From Streptomyces flaveus (GTDB taxonomy: Bacteria; Actinomycetota; Actinomycetes; Streptomycetales; Streptomycetaceae), in contig NZ_BMPQ01000003.1 in NCBI RefSeq assembly GCF_014647675.1, positions 384,373 through 448,372 of the forward strand: a DNA stretch of 64,000 nucleotides, in the 5' to 3' direction. The position numbers were made by a program, and so were the translations under genes. Of this stretch, positions 18,521 to 27,318 are shown piece by piece (the stretch's first letter is position 1; the number at the start of each line of letters is the position of its first letter). Below the pieces are notes generated by a model. That model was given only the letters and a program-made list of their open reading frames with translations, made no database searches and was not told where the DNA came from.

Positions 18521-19728
18521 CCCCCGAGGACGTGCGGAACAAGCAGTTCACGACCGTCCGCCTCCGAGAAGGCTATGACGAGGACGAGGTCGATGCCTTC
18601 CTCGACGAGGTCGAAGCCGAACTGACCCGCCTGCTCCGCGAGAACGAGGACTTGCGCGCCAAGCTGGCCGCCGCCACGCGTGCCGCCGCGCAGAACCAGC
18701 AGCAGGGCATGCGCAAGCCGCCTGAACAGCAGGACCAGCAGCAGCAAGGGCCGCCGCAGGGTATGCGCGGTGGTCCGGGTGCTCCTGTGCCCGCCGGCAT
18801 ATCGGGCCCGCCGCAGCAGCAGATGGGTGGCCCCATGGGTGGTCCGCCCCAGCTGCCGAGCGGTGCACCGCAGCTGCCCGCGGGTCCCAGCGGGCAGGGC
18901 GGTCAGCAGGGTCCCGGCCAGATGGGCCAGGGGCAGATGGGTCAGGGCCAGATGGGTCAGGGCCAGATGGGTCAGGGCCAGATGGGTCAGGGGCCGATGG
19001 GCCAGGGTCCCGGCCCGATGCAGGGGCAGCTGCCGCAGCAGATGGGCGGCCCGATGGGCGGTCCCCCGCAGCAGATGGGCGGCCCGATGGGTGGCCCCCC
19101 GCAGCAGATGGGCGGCCCCGGTCAGGGCGGTCCCGGTGGCGACAGCGCCGCCCGCGTGCTGTCGCTGGCTCAGCAGACCGCCGACCAGGCGATCGCCGAG
19201 GCGCGTTCCGAGGCCAACAAGATCGTCGGTGAGGCCCGCAGCCGTGCCGAGGGTCTGGAGCGTGACGCTCGTGCCAAGGCGGACGCCCTGGAGCGGGACG
19301 CGCAGGAGAAGCACCGCGTCGCGATGGGCTCCCTGGAGTCCGCTCGCGCCACGCTGGAGCGCAAGGTCGAGGACCTGCGCGGCTTCGAGCGCGAGTACCG
19401 TACGCGGCTGAAGTCCTACCTCGAGTCCCAGCTGCGTCAGCTGGAGACTCAGGCGGACGACTCGTTGGCTCCGCCGCGTCAGCCCGCGGCCGCCTCGCTG
19501 CCGTCGTCGTCGCCGTCCATGGCGCCGGCCGGTGCGAGCGCGCCGTCGTACGGCGGCAACCAGTCGATGGGTGGCCCGGCCCCCGCTGCTCCGTCCTACG
19601 GCGGCCAGCAGCAGATGTCGCCGGCCATGACCCAGCCGATGGCGCCGGTCCGGCCGCAGGGCCCGTCGCCGATGGGACAGGCTCCCTCCCCGATGCGTGG
19701 GTTCCTGATCGACGAGGACGACAACTGA
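18511..19728 (+). CDS. divIVA: polar growth determinant DivIVA
   Basis: 405 aa, ATG 18511, with GAGGTGAAGAG just upstream. The N-terminal membrane-curvature domain ([37 protein letters not shown]) spans about residues 2-45, followed by coiled coil to about 60. A low-complexity linker rich in Gln, Gly, Pro and Met occupies about 65-210. A second long coiled coil at about 212-305 and a Pro/Ser/Gln tail follow. Streptomyces DivIVA organises tip growth at hyphal poles and is essential; the long linker is characteristic of the genus. The linker contains perfect 15-bp DNA repeats. Confidence 0.96.
   Translation: MPLTPEDVRNKQFTTVRLREGYDEDEVDAFLDEVEAELTRLLRENEDLRAKLAAATRAAAQNQQQGMRKPPEQQDQQQQGPPQGMRGGPGAPVPAGISGPPQQQMGGPMGGPPQLPSGAPQLPAGPSGQGGQQGPGQMGQGQMGQGQMGQGQMGQGQMGQGPMGQGPGPMQGQLPQQMGGPMGGPPQQMGGPMGGPPQQMGGPGQGGPGGDSAARVLSLAQQTADQAIAEARSEANKIVGEARSRAEGLERDARAKADALERDAQEKHRVAMGSLESARATLERKVEDLRGFEREYRTRLKSYLESQLRQLETQADDSLAPPRQPAAASLPSSSPSMAPAGASAPSYGGNQSMGGPAPAAPSYGGQQQMSPAMTQPMAPVRPQGPSPMGQAPSPMRGFLIDEDDN
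18919..19008 (+). repeat. 15-bp tandem repeat inside divIVA
   Basis: Six near-identical 15-bp units (CAGATGGGTCAGGGC type) encode five copies of QMGQG and one PMGQG in the DivIVA linker. A second block downstream repeats [11 protein letters not shown]. The units keep frame, so slippage would change linker length without breaking the gene. Confidence 0.9.
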
Positions 19729-19763
19729 CGGCCTCTAATACGCCTTAGGCGTCGGCAGCGTTC

Positions 19764-19799
19764 AGGGCGAGGCCCCCGGATTTCCGGGGGCCTCGCCCT
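19764..19799 (+). terminator. terminator after divIVA
   Basis: A perfect 17-bp inverted repeat (AGGGCGAGGCCCCCGGA and its complement, 2 bases between) is followed by TTTTGT. It ends the division cluster and may also work in reverse. Confidence 0.9.
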
Positions 19800-19857
19800 T
19801 TTGTCTCGCGCTTTTGTGCTGACCCGGCGAGCGTCTGTACGTGGGTACGCAACGCCG

Positions 19858-19899
19858 AAGGCCCGGGCCCACGGAAGAAGTTCGGTGGGCCCGGGCCTT
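19858..19899 (-). terminator. terminator after ileS
   Basis: AAGGCCCGGGCCCAC and its exact complement (15 bp) flank a 12-base loop, 19 bases beyond the ileS stop. Together with the hairpin at 19764-19799 it separates the converging divIVA and ileS transcripts. Confidence 0.8.
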
Positions 19900-19917
19900 T
19901 GTGCGTGCTGTGCGTGC

Positions 19918-22900
19918 TTACGCCTTGCGGAGGCGGAACGTCAGCGACAGCGACTCGTCCGTGAACGGGGCGCCGTATGTGTCGTCCGCCTCGCCGGACG
20001 CGCTGTGTTCATTCAAGAAGTCCGCGGCGAGGACTTCGTCCGCGATGAGGCCGGAGTGCTCCGTGAGGGCCGCGGTGACCTTCGGGTCCGTGGAGGTCCA
20101 GCGCAGGGCGATGCGGTCGGCCACGTCGAGGCCGCTGTTCTTGCGGGCCTCCTGGATCAGGCGGATCGCATCACGGGCCAGGCCCGCCTGGCGCAGCTCC
20201 TCGGTGAGCTCCAGGTCGAGGGCGACCGTCGCACCGGAGTCCGAGGCGACGGACCAGCCCTCGCGCGGGGTCTCCGTGATGATGACCTCGTCCGGGGCCA
20301 GCGTCACCGTCTCGCCGTCGACCTCGACCGACGCCGTGCCCTCGCGCAGGGCCAGGGACAGAGCGGCCGCGTCCGCGTTGGCGACGGCCTTGGCCACGTC
20401 CTGGACGCGCTTGCCGAACCTCTTGCCCAGCGCACGGAAGTTGGCCTTGGCGGTCGTGTCGACCAGCGAGCCGCCCACCTCGCTCAGAGACGCCAGCGAG
20501 GAGACGTTCAGCTCCTCCGTGATCTGCGCGTGCAGTTCGGGGTTGAGCGCCTCGAACCCGCTCGCCGCGACCAGCGCGCGCGACAGCGGCTGCCGCGTCT
20601 TCACACCCGACTCCGCGCGCGTGGCACGGCCCAGCTCCACGAGACGGCGCACCAGCACCATCTGCTTCGACAGCTCCGGGTCGATGGCGGACAGGTCCGC
20701 ATCCGGCCAGGACGACAGGTGTACGGACTCGGGGGCGCCCGGCGCTACCGGCACCACCAGGTCCTGCCAGACCCGCTCGGTGATGAACGGCGTCAGCGGG
20801 GCCATCAGGCGCGTGACGGTCTCGAGGACCTCGTGCAGGGTGCGCAGCGCCGCCTTGTCACCCTGCCAGAAGCGGCGACGAGAGCGGCGTACGTACCAGT
20901 TGGACAGGTCGTCGACGAACGCCGACAGGAGCTTTCCGGCGCGCTGGGTGTCGTACGCCTCCAGGGACTGGGTCACCTGGTCGGTGAGCGCGTGGAGTTC
21001 GGAAAGGAGCCAGCGGTCCAGGACCGGGCGGTCGGCCGGGGCCGGGTCCGCCTCACTGGGCGTCCAGTTCGAGGTGCGGGCGTACAGGGCCTGGAAGGCG
21101 ACCGTGTTCCAGTACGTCAGGAGCGTCTTGCGGACGACCTCCTGGATGGTGTTGTGGCCGACGCGGCGGGCCGCCCAGGGGGAGCCGCCGGCCGCCATGA
21201 ACCAGCGGACCGCGTCCGCGCCGTGCTGGTCCATCAGCGGGATCGGCGGGAGCAGGTTGCCCAGGTGCTTGGACATCTTGCGGCCGTCCTCGGCGAGGAT
21301 GTGGCCCAGACAGACGACGTTCTCGTACGAGGACTTGTCGAAGACCAGCGTGCCGACGGCCATCAGCGTGTAGAACCAGCCACGCGTCTGGTCGATGGCC
21401 TCGCAGATGAACTGCGCCGGGTAGCGCTGCTCGAAGAGCTCCTTGTTCTTGTACGGGTAGCCCCACTGCGCGAACGGCATCGAACCCGAGTCGTACCAGG
21501 CGTCGATGACCTCCGGAACGCGTGTGGCCGGCTGTCCGCAGCCGTCCTGGGGGCAGGCGAAGGTGACCTCGTCGATGAACGGGCGGTGCGGGTCGAGGTT
21601 CGACTGGTCCGTGCCGGTCAGCTCGGTCAGCTCGGTCCGGGAGCCCACGCAGGTGAGGTGGTCGGCCTCGCAGCGCCAGATGGGCAGCGGGGTGCCCCAG
21701 TAGCGGTTGCGGGACAGGGCCCAGTCGATGTTGTTGTTCAGCCAGTCGCCGTAGCGGCCGTGCTTGACCGTATCCGGGAACCAGTTGGTCTTCTCGTTCT
21801 CCTGGAGGAGGCGGTCCTTGACGGCCGTGGTGCGGATGTACCAGGACGGCTGCGCGTAGTAGAGGAGCGCGGTGTGGCAGCGCCAGCAGTGCGGGTAGCT
21901 GTGCTCGTACGGGATGTGCTTGAAGAGCAGACCGCGGTTCTGGAGGTCCTCCGTGAGCTTTTCGTCGGCCTTCTTGAAGAAGATGCCGCCTACGAGCGGG
22001 ACGTCCTCTTCGAAGGTGCCGTCGGGACGGACGGGGTTGACCACCGGCAGGCCGTACTCGCGGCAGACCCTGAGGTCGTCCTCACCGAAGGCGGGGGACT
22101 GGTGGACCAGACCCGTACCGTCCTCGGTCGTGACGTACTCGGCGTTCACCACGTAGTGGGTCGGCACGTCCGCCGGGAACTCCACGAGCTCGAACGGACG
22201 TTGATACGACCAGCGCTCCATCTCGGCGCCCGTGAAGGACTGTCCGGTGGTCTCCCAGCCCTCGCCCAGGGCCTTCTCGACGAGCGGCTCGGCGACGACG
22301 AGCTTCTCCTCGCCGTTCGTCGCGACCACGTACGTCACCTCGGCGTGCGCGGCGACGGCCGTGTTGGAGACCAGGGTCCACGGCGTCGTCGTCCAGACCA
22401 GGAGCGCGGCCTCGCCCGCGAGCGGACCGGAGGTGAGTGGGAAACGGACGTACACCGAGGGATCGACGACCGTCTCGTAGCCCTGCGCCAGTTCGTGGTC
22501 CGACAGGCCCGTGCCGCAGCGCGGGCACCAGGGGGCGACGCGGTGGTTCTGGACCAGCAGGCCCTTGTTGAAGATCTCCTTGAGCGACCACCAGACCGAC
22601 TCGATGTACTCCGGGTCCATCGTGCGGTACGGGTCGCTGAGGTCGGTCCAGTACCCCATGCGGGTCGTGAGCTCTTCGAAGGCGTCGGTGTGGCGGGTCA
22701 CGGACTCGCGGCACCTGGCGTTGAACGCGGCGATGCCGTACGCCTCGATGTCCTGCTTGCCGCTGAAGCCGAGCTCCTTCTCCACCGCGATCTCCACCGG
22801 CAGGCCGTGGCAGTCCCAGCCGGCCTTGCGGGCCACGTGGTAGCCGCGCATGGTGCGGAAGCGCGGGAAGACGTCCTTGAAGACGCGGGCCTCGATGTGG

Positions 22901-23082
22901 TGGGTGCCCGGCATGCCGTTGGCGGTGGGCGGGCCCTCGAAGAACACCCACTCAGGGCGGCCCTCGGACTGCTCCAGGCTCTTGGCGAAGATCTTCTGCT
23001 CACGCCAGAAGTCGAGCACGGCGTGCTCGAGGGCGGGCAGGTCGACCTGGGCGGGCACCTGGCGGTACTGCGTCGGTTTCAT
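19918..23082 (-). CDS. ileS: isoleucyl-tRNA synthetase
   Basis: 1054 aa from ATG 23082 (MKPTQYRQVPAQ). It charges tRNA-Ile with isoleucine and edits valine. The HIGH-equivalent is the variant GTHHIEARVFKD near residue 60, and the KMSKS loop is GRKMSKHLGN. Both follow the eukaryote-like type of IleS found in high-GC Gram-positives, a type often linked to low mupirocin sensitivity. The connective editing domain lies between. The frame stays open upstream of 23082, but the T-box leader and the SD at 23093-23097 fix the start. Confidence 0.96.
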   Translation of the reverse strand: MKPTQYRQVPAQVDLPALEHAVLDFWREQKIFAKSLEQSEGRPEWVFFEGPPTANGMPGTHHIEARVFKDVFPRFRTMRGYHVARKAGWDCHGLPVEIAVEKELGFSGKQDIEAYGIAAFNARCRESVTRHTDAFEELTTRMGYWTDLSDPYRTMDPEYIESVWWSLKEIFNKGLLVQNHRVAPWCPRCGTGLSDHELAQGYETVVDPSVYVRFPLTSGPLAGEAALLVWTTTPWTLVSNTAVAAHAEVTYVVATNGEEKLVVAEPLVEKALGEGWETTGQSFTGAEMERWSYQRPFELVEFPADVPTHYVVNAEYVTTEDGTGLVHQSPAFGEDDLRVCREYGLPVVNPVRPDGTFEEDVPLVGGIFFKKADEKLTEDLQNRGLLFKHIPYEHSYPHCWRCHTALLYYAQPSWYIRTTAVKDRLLQENEKTNWFPDTVKHGRYGDWLNNNIDWALSRNRYWGTPLPIWRCEADHLTCVGSRTELTELTGTDQSNLDPHRPFIDEVTFACPQDGCGQPATRVPEVIDAWYDSGSMPFAQWGYPYKNKELFEQRYPAQFICEAIDQTRGWFYTLMAVGTLVFDKSSYENVVCLGHILAEDGRKMSKHLGNLLPPIPLMDQHGADAVRWFMAAGGSPWAARRVGHNTIQEVVRKTLLTYWNTVAFQALYARTSNWTPSEADPAPADRPVLDRWLLSELHALTDQVTQSLEAYDTQRAGKLLSAFVDDLSNWYVRRSRRRFWQGDKAALRTLHEVLETVTRLMAPLTPFITERVWQDLVVPVAPGAPESVHLSSWPDADLSAIDPELSKQMVLVRRLVELGRATRAESGVKTRQPLSRALVAASGFEALNPELHAQITEELNVSSLASLSEVGGSLVDTTAKANFRALGKRFGKRVQDVAKAVANADAAALSLALREGTASVEVDGETVTLAPDEVIITETPREGWSVASDSGATVALDLELTEELRQAGLARDAIRLIQEARKNSGLDVADRIALRWTSTDPKVTAALTEHSGLIADEVLAADFLNEHSASGEADDTYGAPFTDESLSLTFRLRKA

Positions 23083-23386
23083 CGGCGAGCTTCCTCCGGC
23101 GGACTTTCTGCCTTCCGTCGGAGGGACGAGAGTCGTGTTGCCACCTACGCCGTGTGCGGCGCGCTCCCGCGGTACCACCCTCCTTGGCCCTCCGGGGCGC
23201 TGTGCTCCGGTGAGCCCCCTCATTGGGGTCGCGATGCCGGGTCTACTGGCCGCGGCTGGTCACTGCGGCTTTCTTCCGGCGGCTCCGGGGTGATTTTCAC
23301 GTCGCGCTCGCCCCCGGGCTCGCACCGTCCCCGGGTCGCTCATGGCTGCGTACGCCGCTACTCGTCCCCATCCACGCTTTTCGCTC
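23083..23386 (-). promoter_or_regulatory. T-box riboswitch leader of ileS
   Basis: On the minus strand, 23183-23167 reads GGAGGGTGGTACCGCGG, matching the T-box core AGGGTGGNACCGCG that binds the uncharged tRNA acceptor end. Upstream in the leader, ATC (23294-23292, an Ile codon) lies in GTGAAAATCACC, a fitting specifier loop. Downstream, CCTCCG (23124-23119) can pair with CGGAGG (23098-23093), hiding the GGAGG Shine-Dalgarno of ileS, and no poly-U terminator is present. This points to translational control, as known for actinobacterial ileS. A candidate -10 TACACT lies at 23397-23392. Confidence 0.9.
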
Positions 23387-23694
23387 CGCCCAGTGTACGG
23401 CGCCGGACAGACAGCGGCCGACCGGTTTTCCGGGACTCGTGGGCAGGGGTTCACGGGGCGTGGGGGCGGCGCACGGACTGACCCGAATGGCCAGGGGTCG
23501 GGGTTCGCGTCCCGGTACGGCCGACTCGGCGGATTACCTGGCGGGGAGCTGGGCACAACGCTTGCAGGCTCGCCACGTGGCACCTGAGAGGCGGGTGAAT
23601 CGGGCAGCGTGCCCCGTTGCCGCGGGTCAGAAGTCGATTTATCGTCCCAGCACGATTCGCGAACAAGATCACAATATGTGAAGGGGCCGCGGCC

Positions 23695-24723
23695 ATGATG
23701 GCGAAGAAGACGGCCGTACCGCAGTCGGTGTCCGGCAGAACCACGGGGGCGGCAGGCGGTGCCGGAGCGGCGGCCAAGGATGTGAGCGGCAAGAAGAGCA
23801 CGCGGGGTGCCGCGAAGCCGGTGAAGACCGTACGGGGTGGTTCCGGTACTGGAGGTCGTGCCGACGCCCGTGCCGGTGGTGCTGTTGGGGGCGGGAAGCC
23901 GGAGGGTACGAAAACAGCTGCTTCGAAGACCGCGAGTACGAAATCGGCCGCTACGAAGAGGGCTGGTGAGAAAACGGCCGCCAAGAAGGAGACGGCTTCG
24001 AAGGCGGCCACCAAGAAGAGAGTCACCAAGAAGAGGGCCGGCAAGAAGGAGGTCGCCGAGAAGGGCGCCGTCAAGGAGGGCGGCGTCATGAAGAGCGCGG
24101 AGAGTGCCGTCACTGCGGGTGCTCCCACGAAGAGGTCCTCCAAGAGTGCGGTCAGGAAGAGCACGCGTACGGCCAGGAAAGCGGTCGCCTCCGCGGCCAA
24201 AGGTGCGGCCGAGGCCGCGAAGACGACGGGAGCCACGACGGTGGTTGCGAAGAAGACTCCTGGTACGGCCACGGCGGCGGGCAAGGCCACCGCGGTTCCC
24301 AAGGCACGGCTCTCCGCGGCGGAACCCGGCGAGCTCGCCGTACGCCCCGGTGAGGACCCCTGGACCCCGGAAGAGGTCGCGGAGGCACGTGCGGAGCTGC
24401 TCGCGGAGGTGGTGCGACTGCGCGCCGAGATCACGAACTCCGAGGAGTCCCTGGCGGGCCTGATGCGCGACTCCGGGGACGGCGCCGGAGACGATCAGGC
24501 GGACACCGGCACCAAGAACATCACGCGCGAGCACGAGATGGCGCTCGCGGCCAACGCCCGGGAGATGCTGGAGCAGACCGAGCGCGCCCTCGAGCGCCTG
24601 GACGCGGGCACATACGGCCTCTGCGAGAGCTGCGGCAATCCCATCGGCAAGGCCCGTATGCAGGCCTTCCCGCGCGCCACCCTGTGCGTCGAGTGCAAGC
24701 AGAAGACGGAGCGCCGTCACTGA
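23695..24723 (+). CDS. DksA/TraR-type zinc-finger protein with histone H1-like N-terminus
   Basis: 342 aa from ATG 23695 (a second ATG follows at once), with AAGGGG about 9 bases upstream. Residues 1 to about 210 are Lys/Ala/Thr-rich low complexity (KKTA, KKRV, KKRAGKK), resembling histone H1 tails. A DksA-like coiled part follows, then a C4 zinc finger CESC-x17-CVEC near the C-terminus, in LDAGTYGLCESCGNPI. DksA-family proteins act on RNA polymerase; the tail may bind nucleic acid (inference). It precedes lspA in the same orientation. The AT-rich CACAATATG at 23670-23679 may be its promoter. The rest of the gap 23398-23694 shows nothing else. Confidence 0.85.
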   Translation: MMAKKTAVPQSVSGRTTGAAGGAGAAAKDVSGKKSTRGAAKPVKTVRGGSGTGGRADARAGGAVGGGKPEGTKTAASKTASTKSAATKRAGEKTAAKKETASKAATKKRVTKKRAGKKEVAEKGAVKEGGVMKSAESAVTAGAPTKRSSKSAVRKSTRTARKAVASAAKGAAEAAKTTGATTVVAKKTPGTATAAGKATAVPKARLSAAEPGELAVRPGEDPWTPEEVAEARAELLAEVVRLRAEITNSEESLAGLMRDSGDGAGDDQADTGTKNITREHEMALAANAREMLEQTERALERLDAGTYGLCESCGNPIGKARMQAFPRATLCVECKQKTERRH

Positions 24724-24810
24724 GCGGCACAGTGCGTCCAAGGGGCACATGGGAGCGGGGAACCGTGCCGTACCCTCTCCTCAGTCAGGCACCTAGGTTG
24801 AGGGACACAC

Positions 24811-25485
24811 GTGGCAGAGGCGGAGCGCATCATCGGTACGCCGGATATCCCGGGGGCGGCTGGGGCCGAGCCGGAGCACACCGACAAGAGCGCGGCGTCG
24901 GACGAGCGGTCCGACTCCTCAGGGGCGCGAGAGCCGGCCGAGCCGTCCGGCTCCGACTCCGGTTCCGAGGAGAAGGCGGCGCAGGCCGAGCGGCCCAGGG
25001 GCAAGCGCCGGATCGCCGTGCTGTTCTCGGTCGCCGCCCTGGCGTATGCCCTGGATCTGGTCAGCAAGATCATCGTGGTCGCGAAGCTGGAGCACCATGA
25101 GCCGATCGAGATCATCGGGGACTGGCTGAGGTTCGAGGCGATCCGCAACGCGGGCGCGGCCTTCGGCTTCGGGGAGGCCTTCACCGTGATCTTCACGGTG
25201 ATCGCGACGGCTGTGATCGTGGTGATCGCCCGCCTCGCGCGCAAGCTCTACAGCCTGCCCTGGGCGATCGCGCTCGGCCTGCTGCTCGGTGGCGCGCTCG
25301 GCAACCTCACCGACCGCATCTTCCGCTCGCCGGGCGTTTTCGAGGGCGCGGTCGTCGACTTCATCGCCCCCAAGGGCTTCGCGGTCTTCAACCTCGCCGA
25401 CTCGGCGATCGTCTGCGGCGGCATCCTGATCGTGCTGCTGTCGTTCCGAGGCCTCGACCCGGACGGGACCGTCCACAAGGACTGA
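24811..25485 (+). CDS. lspA: lipoprotein signal peptidase (signal peptidase II)
   Basis: 224 aa from GTG 24811, with GAGGG just upstream. A hydrophilic, Ser/Glu-rich N-terminal extension of about 65 residues precedes four transmembrane segments. The family motifs are RNAGAAFG, then [12 protein letters not shown] and VFNLADSAI, with the two catalytic aspartates in the last two. It cleaves prolipoproteins after Lgt has lipidated them; lgt is also in this window at 62.7 kb. Confidence 0.95.
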   Translation: MAEAERIIGTPDIPGAAGAEPEHTDKSAASDERSDSSGAREPAEPSGSDSGSEEKAAQAERPRGKRRIAVLFSVAALAYALDLVSKIIVVAKLEHHEPIEIIGDWLRFEAIRNAGAAFGFGEAFTVIFTVIATAVIVVIARLARKLYSLPWAIALGLLLGGALGNLTDRIFRSPGVFEGAVVDFIAPKGFAVFNLADSAIVCGGILIVLLSFRGLDPDGTVHKD

Positions 25486-25555
25486 GAGTCCGTCGGACCC
25501 TGGCGCTCTTCGGCTCGCGTCAGGGGATGTCGGACCCGTCCGGCATACTCGACGG

Positions 25556-26500
25556 GTGAGCACAAGTCCCGAGATCCGTACCCTGCCCGTGCCCGACGGC
25601 CTGGAGGGCGAGCGCGTCGACGCCGCCATATCACGCATGTTCGGCTTCTCCCGTACGAAGGCGGCGGAACTGGCCGCGGCAGGCAAGGTGCTGGTCGACG
25701 GCACGGCGGTCGGCAAGTCCGAGCGGGTGCAGGGCGGTGCGTGGCTGGAGGTCGAGATGCCACAGGCGCCCGCGCCCGTGCAGATCGTCGCCGAGCCCGT
25801 CGAAGGCATGGAGATCGTGCACGACGACGAGGACGTGGTGGTGATCGTCAAGCCCGTCGGGGTCGCCGCGCACCCCAGCCCCGGCTGGTCGGGCCCCACG
25901 GTGATCGGCGGGCTCGCAGCTGCCGGATACCGCATCTCGACCTCGGGCGCCGCCGAGCGCCAGGGCATCGTGCACCGCCTGGACGTGGGCACCTCGGGCC
26001 TGATGGTGGTGGCCAAGTCGGAGTACGCGTACACGTCGCTGAAGCGCCAGTTCAAAGAGCGCACGGTCGACAAGCGCTACCACGCGCTGGTCCAGGGCCA
26101 TCCGGACCCGACCAGCGGCACCATCGACGCGCCCATCGGCCGCCACCCGACCCACGACTACAAGTGGGCGGTCACGGCCGAGGGCAAGCCCTCCGTGACG
26201 CATTACGACCTGGTCGAGGCGTTCCGGGCGGCCTCCTTGCTCGACATCAAGCTGGAGACCGGGCGCACGCATCAGATCCGCGTCCACATGGCCGCCCACC
26301 GGCATCCGTGCGTGGGTGACCTGACGTACGGCGCGGACCCGACGCTCGCCAAGCGGCTCGGGCTGACCCGGCAGTGGCTGCACGCCGTGCGGCTCGGCTT
26401 CGAGCACCCAGGGGACGGGCAGTGGGCGGAGTTCGCCTGCGACTACCCCGCGGACCTGCAGCAGGCGCTGGACCAGGTGCGGGAAGAGACCTACGCATGA
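25556..26500 (+). CDS. RluD-type 23S rRNA pseudouridine synthase
   Basis: 314 aa from GTG 25556. The N-terminal S4 RNA-binding domain ([27 protein letters not shown]) spans about residues 15-75. The catalytic domain contains [15 protein letters not shown] with the invariant Asp and the later [11 protein letters not shown]. It isomerises uridines in 23S rRNA. CATACT shortly before the GTG may be a promoter giving a very short leader. It overlaps the next gene by 4 bases. Confidence 0.92.
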   Translation: MSTSPEIRTLPVPDGLEGERVDAAISRMFGFSRTKAAELAAAGKVLVDGTAVGKSERVQGGAWLEVEMPQAPAPVQIVAEPVEGMEIVHDDEDVVVIVKPVGVAAHPSPGWSGPTVIGGLAAAGYRISTSGAAERQGIVHRLDVGTSGLMVVAKSEYAYTSLKRQFKERTVDKRYHALVQGHPDPTSGTIDAPIGRHPTHDYKWAVTAEGKPSVTHYDLVEAFRAASLLDIKLETGRTHQIRVHMAAHRHPCVGDLTYGADPTLAKRLGLTRQWLHAVRLGFEHPGDGQWAEFACDYPADLQQALDQVREETYA

Positions 26501-26964
26501 GCGCGTCGTACGCGGTGAGGGTGGCCGAGGACCCCGCCGACCGTGAGGCCTGCTTCGCGGTGCGCAAGGAGGTTTTCGTCAGCGAGCAGCAGGTCCCCGA
26601 GGACCTGGAGTACGACGTGTACGACGCCGACGCTGTGCATGTCCTCGCCATCCGCGAGGACGGGGTGCCGATCGGCGCGGGGCGCCTGCTGTACGGCGAG
26701 GCGGCGGCCGCCAAGACCGGCGGTGACCGGGCCGTCGGGTCCCTGGGGCGGCTCGCCGTCCTGAAGTCCGCGCGCGGACTCGGTGTCGGTATCGCGCTCG
26801 TCCGGGGCATCGAGGACGCGGCACGCGCGCGTGGGCTGACGGCGGTCGATCTGCACGCACAGACGCATGCGCTGGGGTTCTACGAGCGGCTGGGGTATGT
26901 GGCGTACGGCCCGGAATATCTCGAAGCGGGGATTCCTCATCAGGCGATGAGGCGCTCTCTTTAG
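26497..26964 (+). CDS. GNAT-family N-acetyltransferase (ElaA-like)
   Basis: 155 aa from ATG 26497, overlapping the rluD-type gene (ATGA). The fold shows [28 protein letters not shown], the acetyl-CoA loop [19 protein letters not shown] and FYERLGY near the C-terminus. Substrate unknown. Confidence 0.85.
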   Translation: MSASYAVRVAEDPADREACFAVRKEVFVSEQQVPEDLEYDVYDADAVHVLAIREDGVPIGAGRLLYGEAAAAKTGGDRAVGSLGRLAVLKSARGLGVGIALVRGIEDAARARGLTAVDLHAQTHALGFYERLGYVAYGPEYLEAGIPHQAMRRSL

Positions 26965-27078
26965 CTGCTGTTCTGGCTTTGGCTGCCCAGGTCGTCCAGG
27001 TCAATGGTGGGGTGGAATGTAGCCACTGAGCCGGTTGCCTCCGGCGGTTGGGTTCGTTGGCGGGTGCGGGTGTGTGGG

Positions 27079-27107
27079 TGGCTGGTCGCGCAGTTCCCCG
27101 CGCCCCT
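27079..27107 (+). repeat. dispersed intergenic repeat, copy 1
   Basis: The 29-base sequence beginning TGGCTGGTCGCGCAGTTCC and ending GCGCCCCT is identical to 39483-39511. From memory, GGTCGCGCAGTTCCCCGCGCCCCT recurs in intergenic regions of many Streptomyces. It lies in the 354-base gap between converging genes (26965-27318). Confidence 0.85.
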
Positions 27108-27120
27108 GGGTGGGTGGGTC

Positions 27121-27244
27121 GGGGTCGTGGGCCGGTGCGTCAGCCCGTCGCAGGGCGGGCATACGGCCCTTAGCTGGTACAGGGTGCGGGTTCTCCGAGA
27201 CCGAAGCTAAGCGACGGGCATAGGACGCACCGGCCCACGACCCC
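27121..27244. repeat. nested inverted-repeat element
   Basis: Outer arms 27121-27141 and 27224-27244 are perfect 21-bp complements. Inside, 27143-27151 (GCCCGTCGC) pairs with 27211-27219, and 27170-27175 (TTAGCT) with 27205-27210. AGGGC (27152-27156) pairs with GCCCT (27166-27170) as a side hairpin, leaving a small apical stem near 27187-27203. The whole forms a branched structure of 124 bases. It could be a miniature mobile element, a structured RNA, or an elaborate bidirectional terminator between converging genes. No target-site duplication is seen. Confidence 0.8.
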
Positions 27245-27318
27245 TCCCGCCGGTGGGCAAGTGCGGGCACGTCGGGGTGTTTTCCGTCGGCGGGCGAGTG
27301 CGGGAGCGTGTGTCTTGG

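Noticed and set aside
18919..19008. Regular short repeats considered as a CRISPR array
   Set aside because: Units are 15 bp, without spacers, and in frame inside divIVA.
19801..23481. 1226-aa plus-strand frame opposite ileS
   Set aside because: High-GC antisense shadow; IleS motifs and the T-box fix the minus strand.
27187..27203. tRNA T-arm-like GGGTTCTCCGAGACC in the 27.1 kb element
   Set aside because: No acceptor, D or anticodon arms of the correct lengths surround it, so no tRNA is called.
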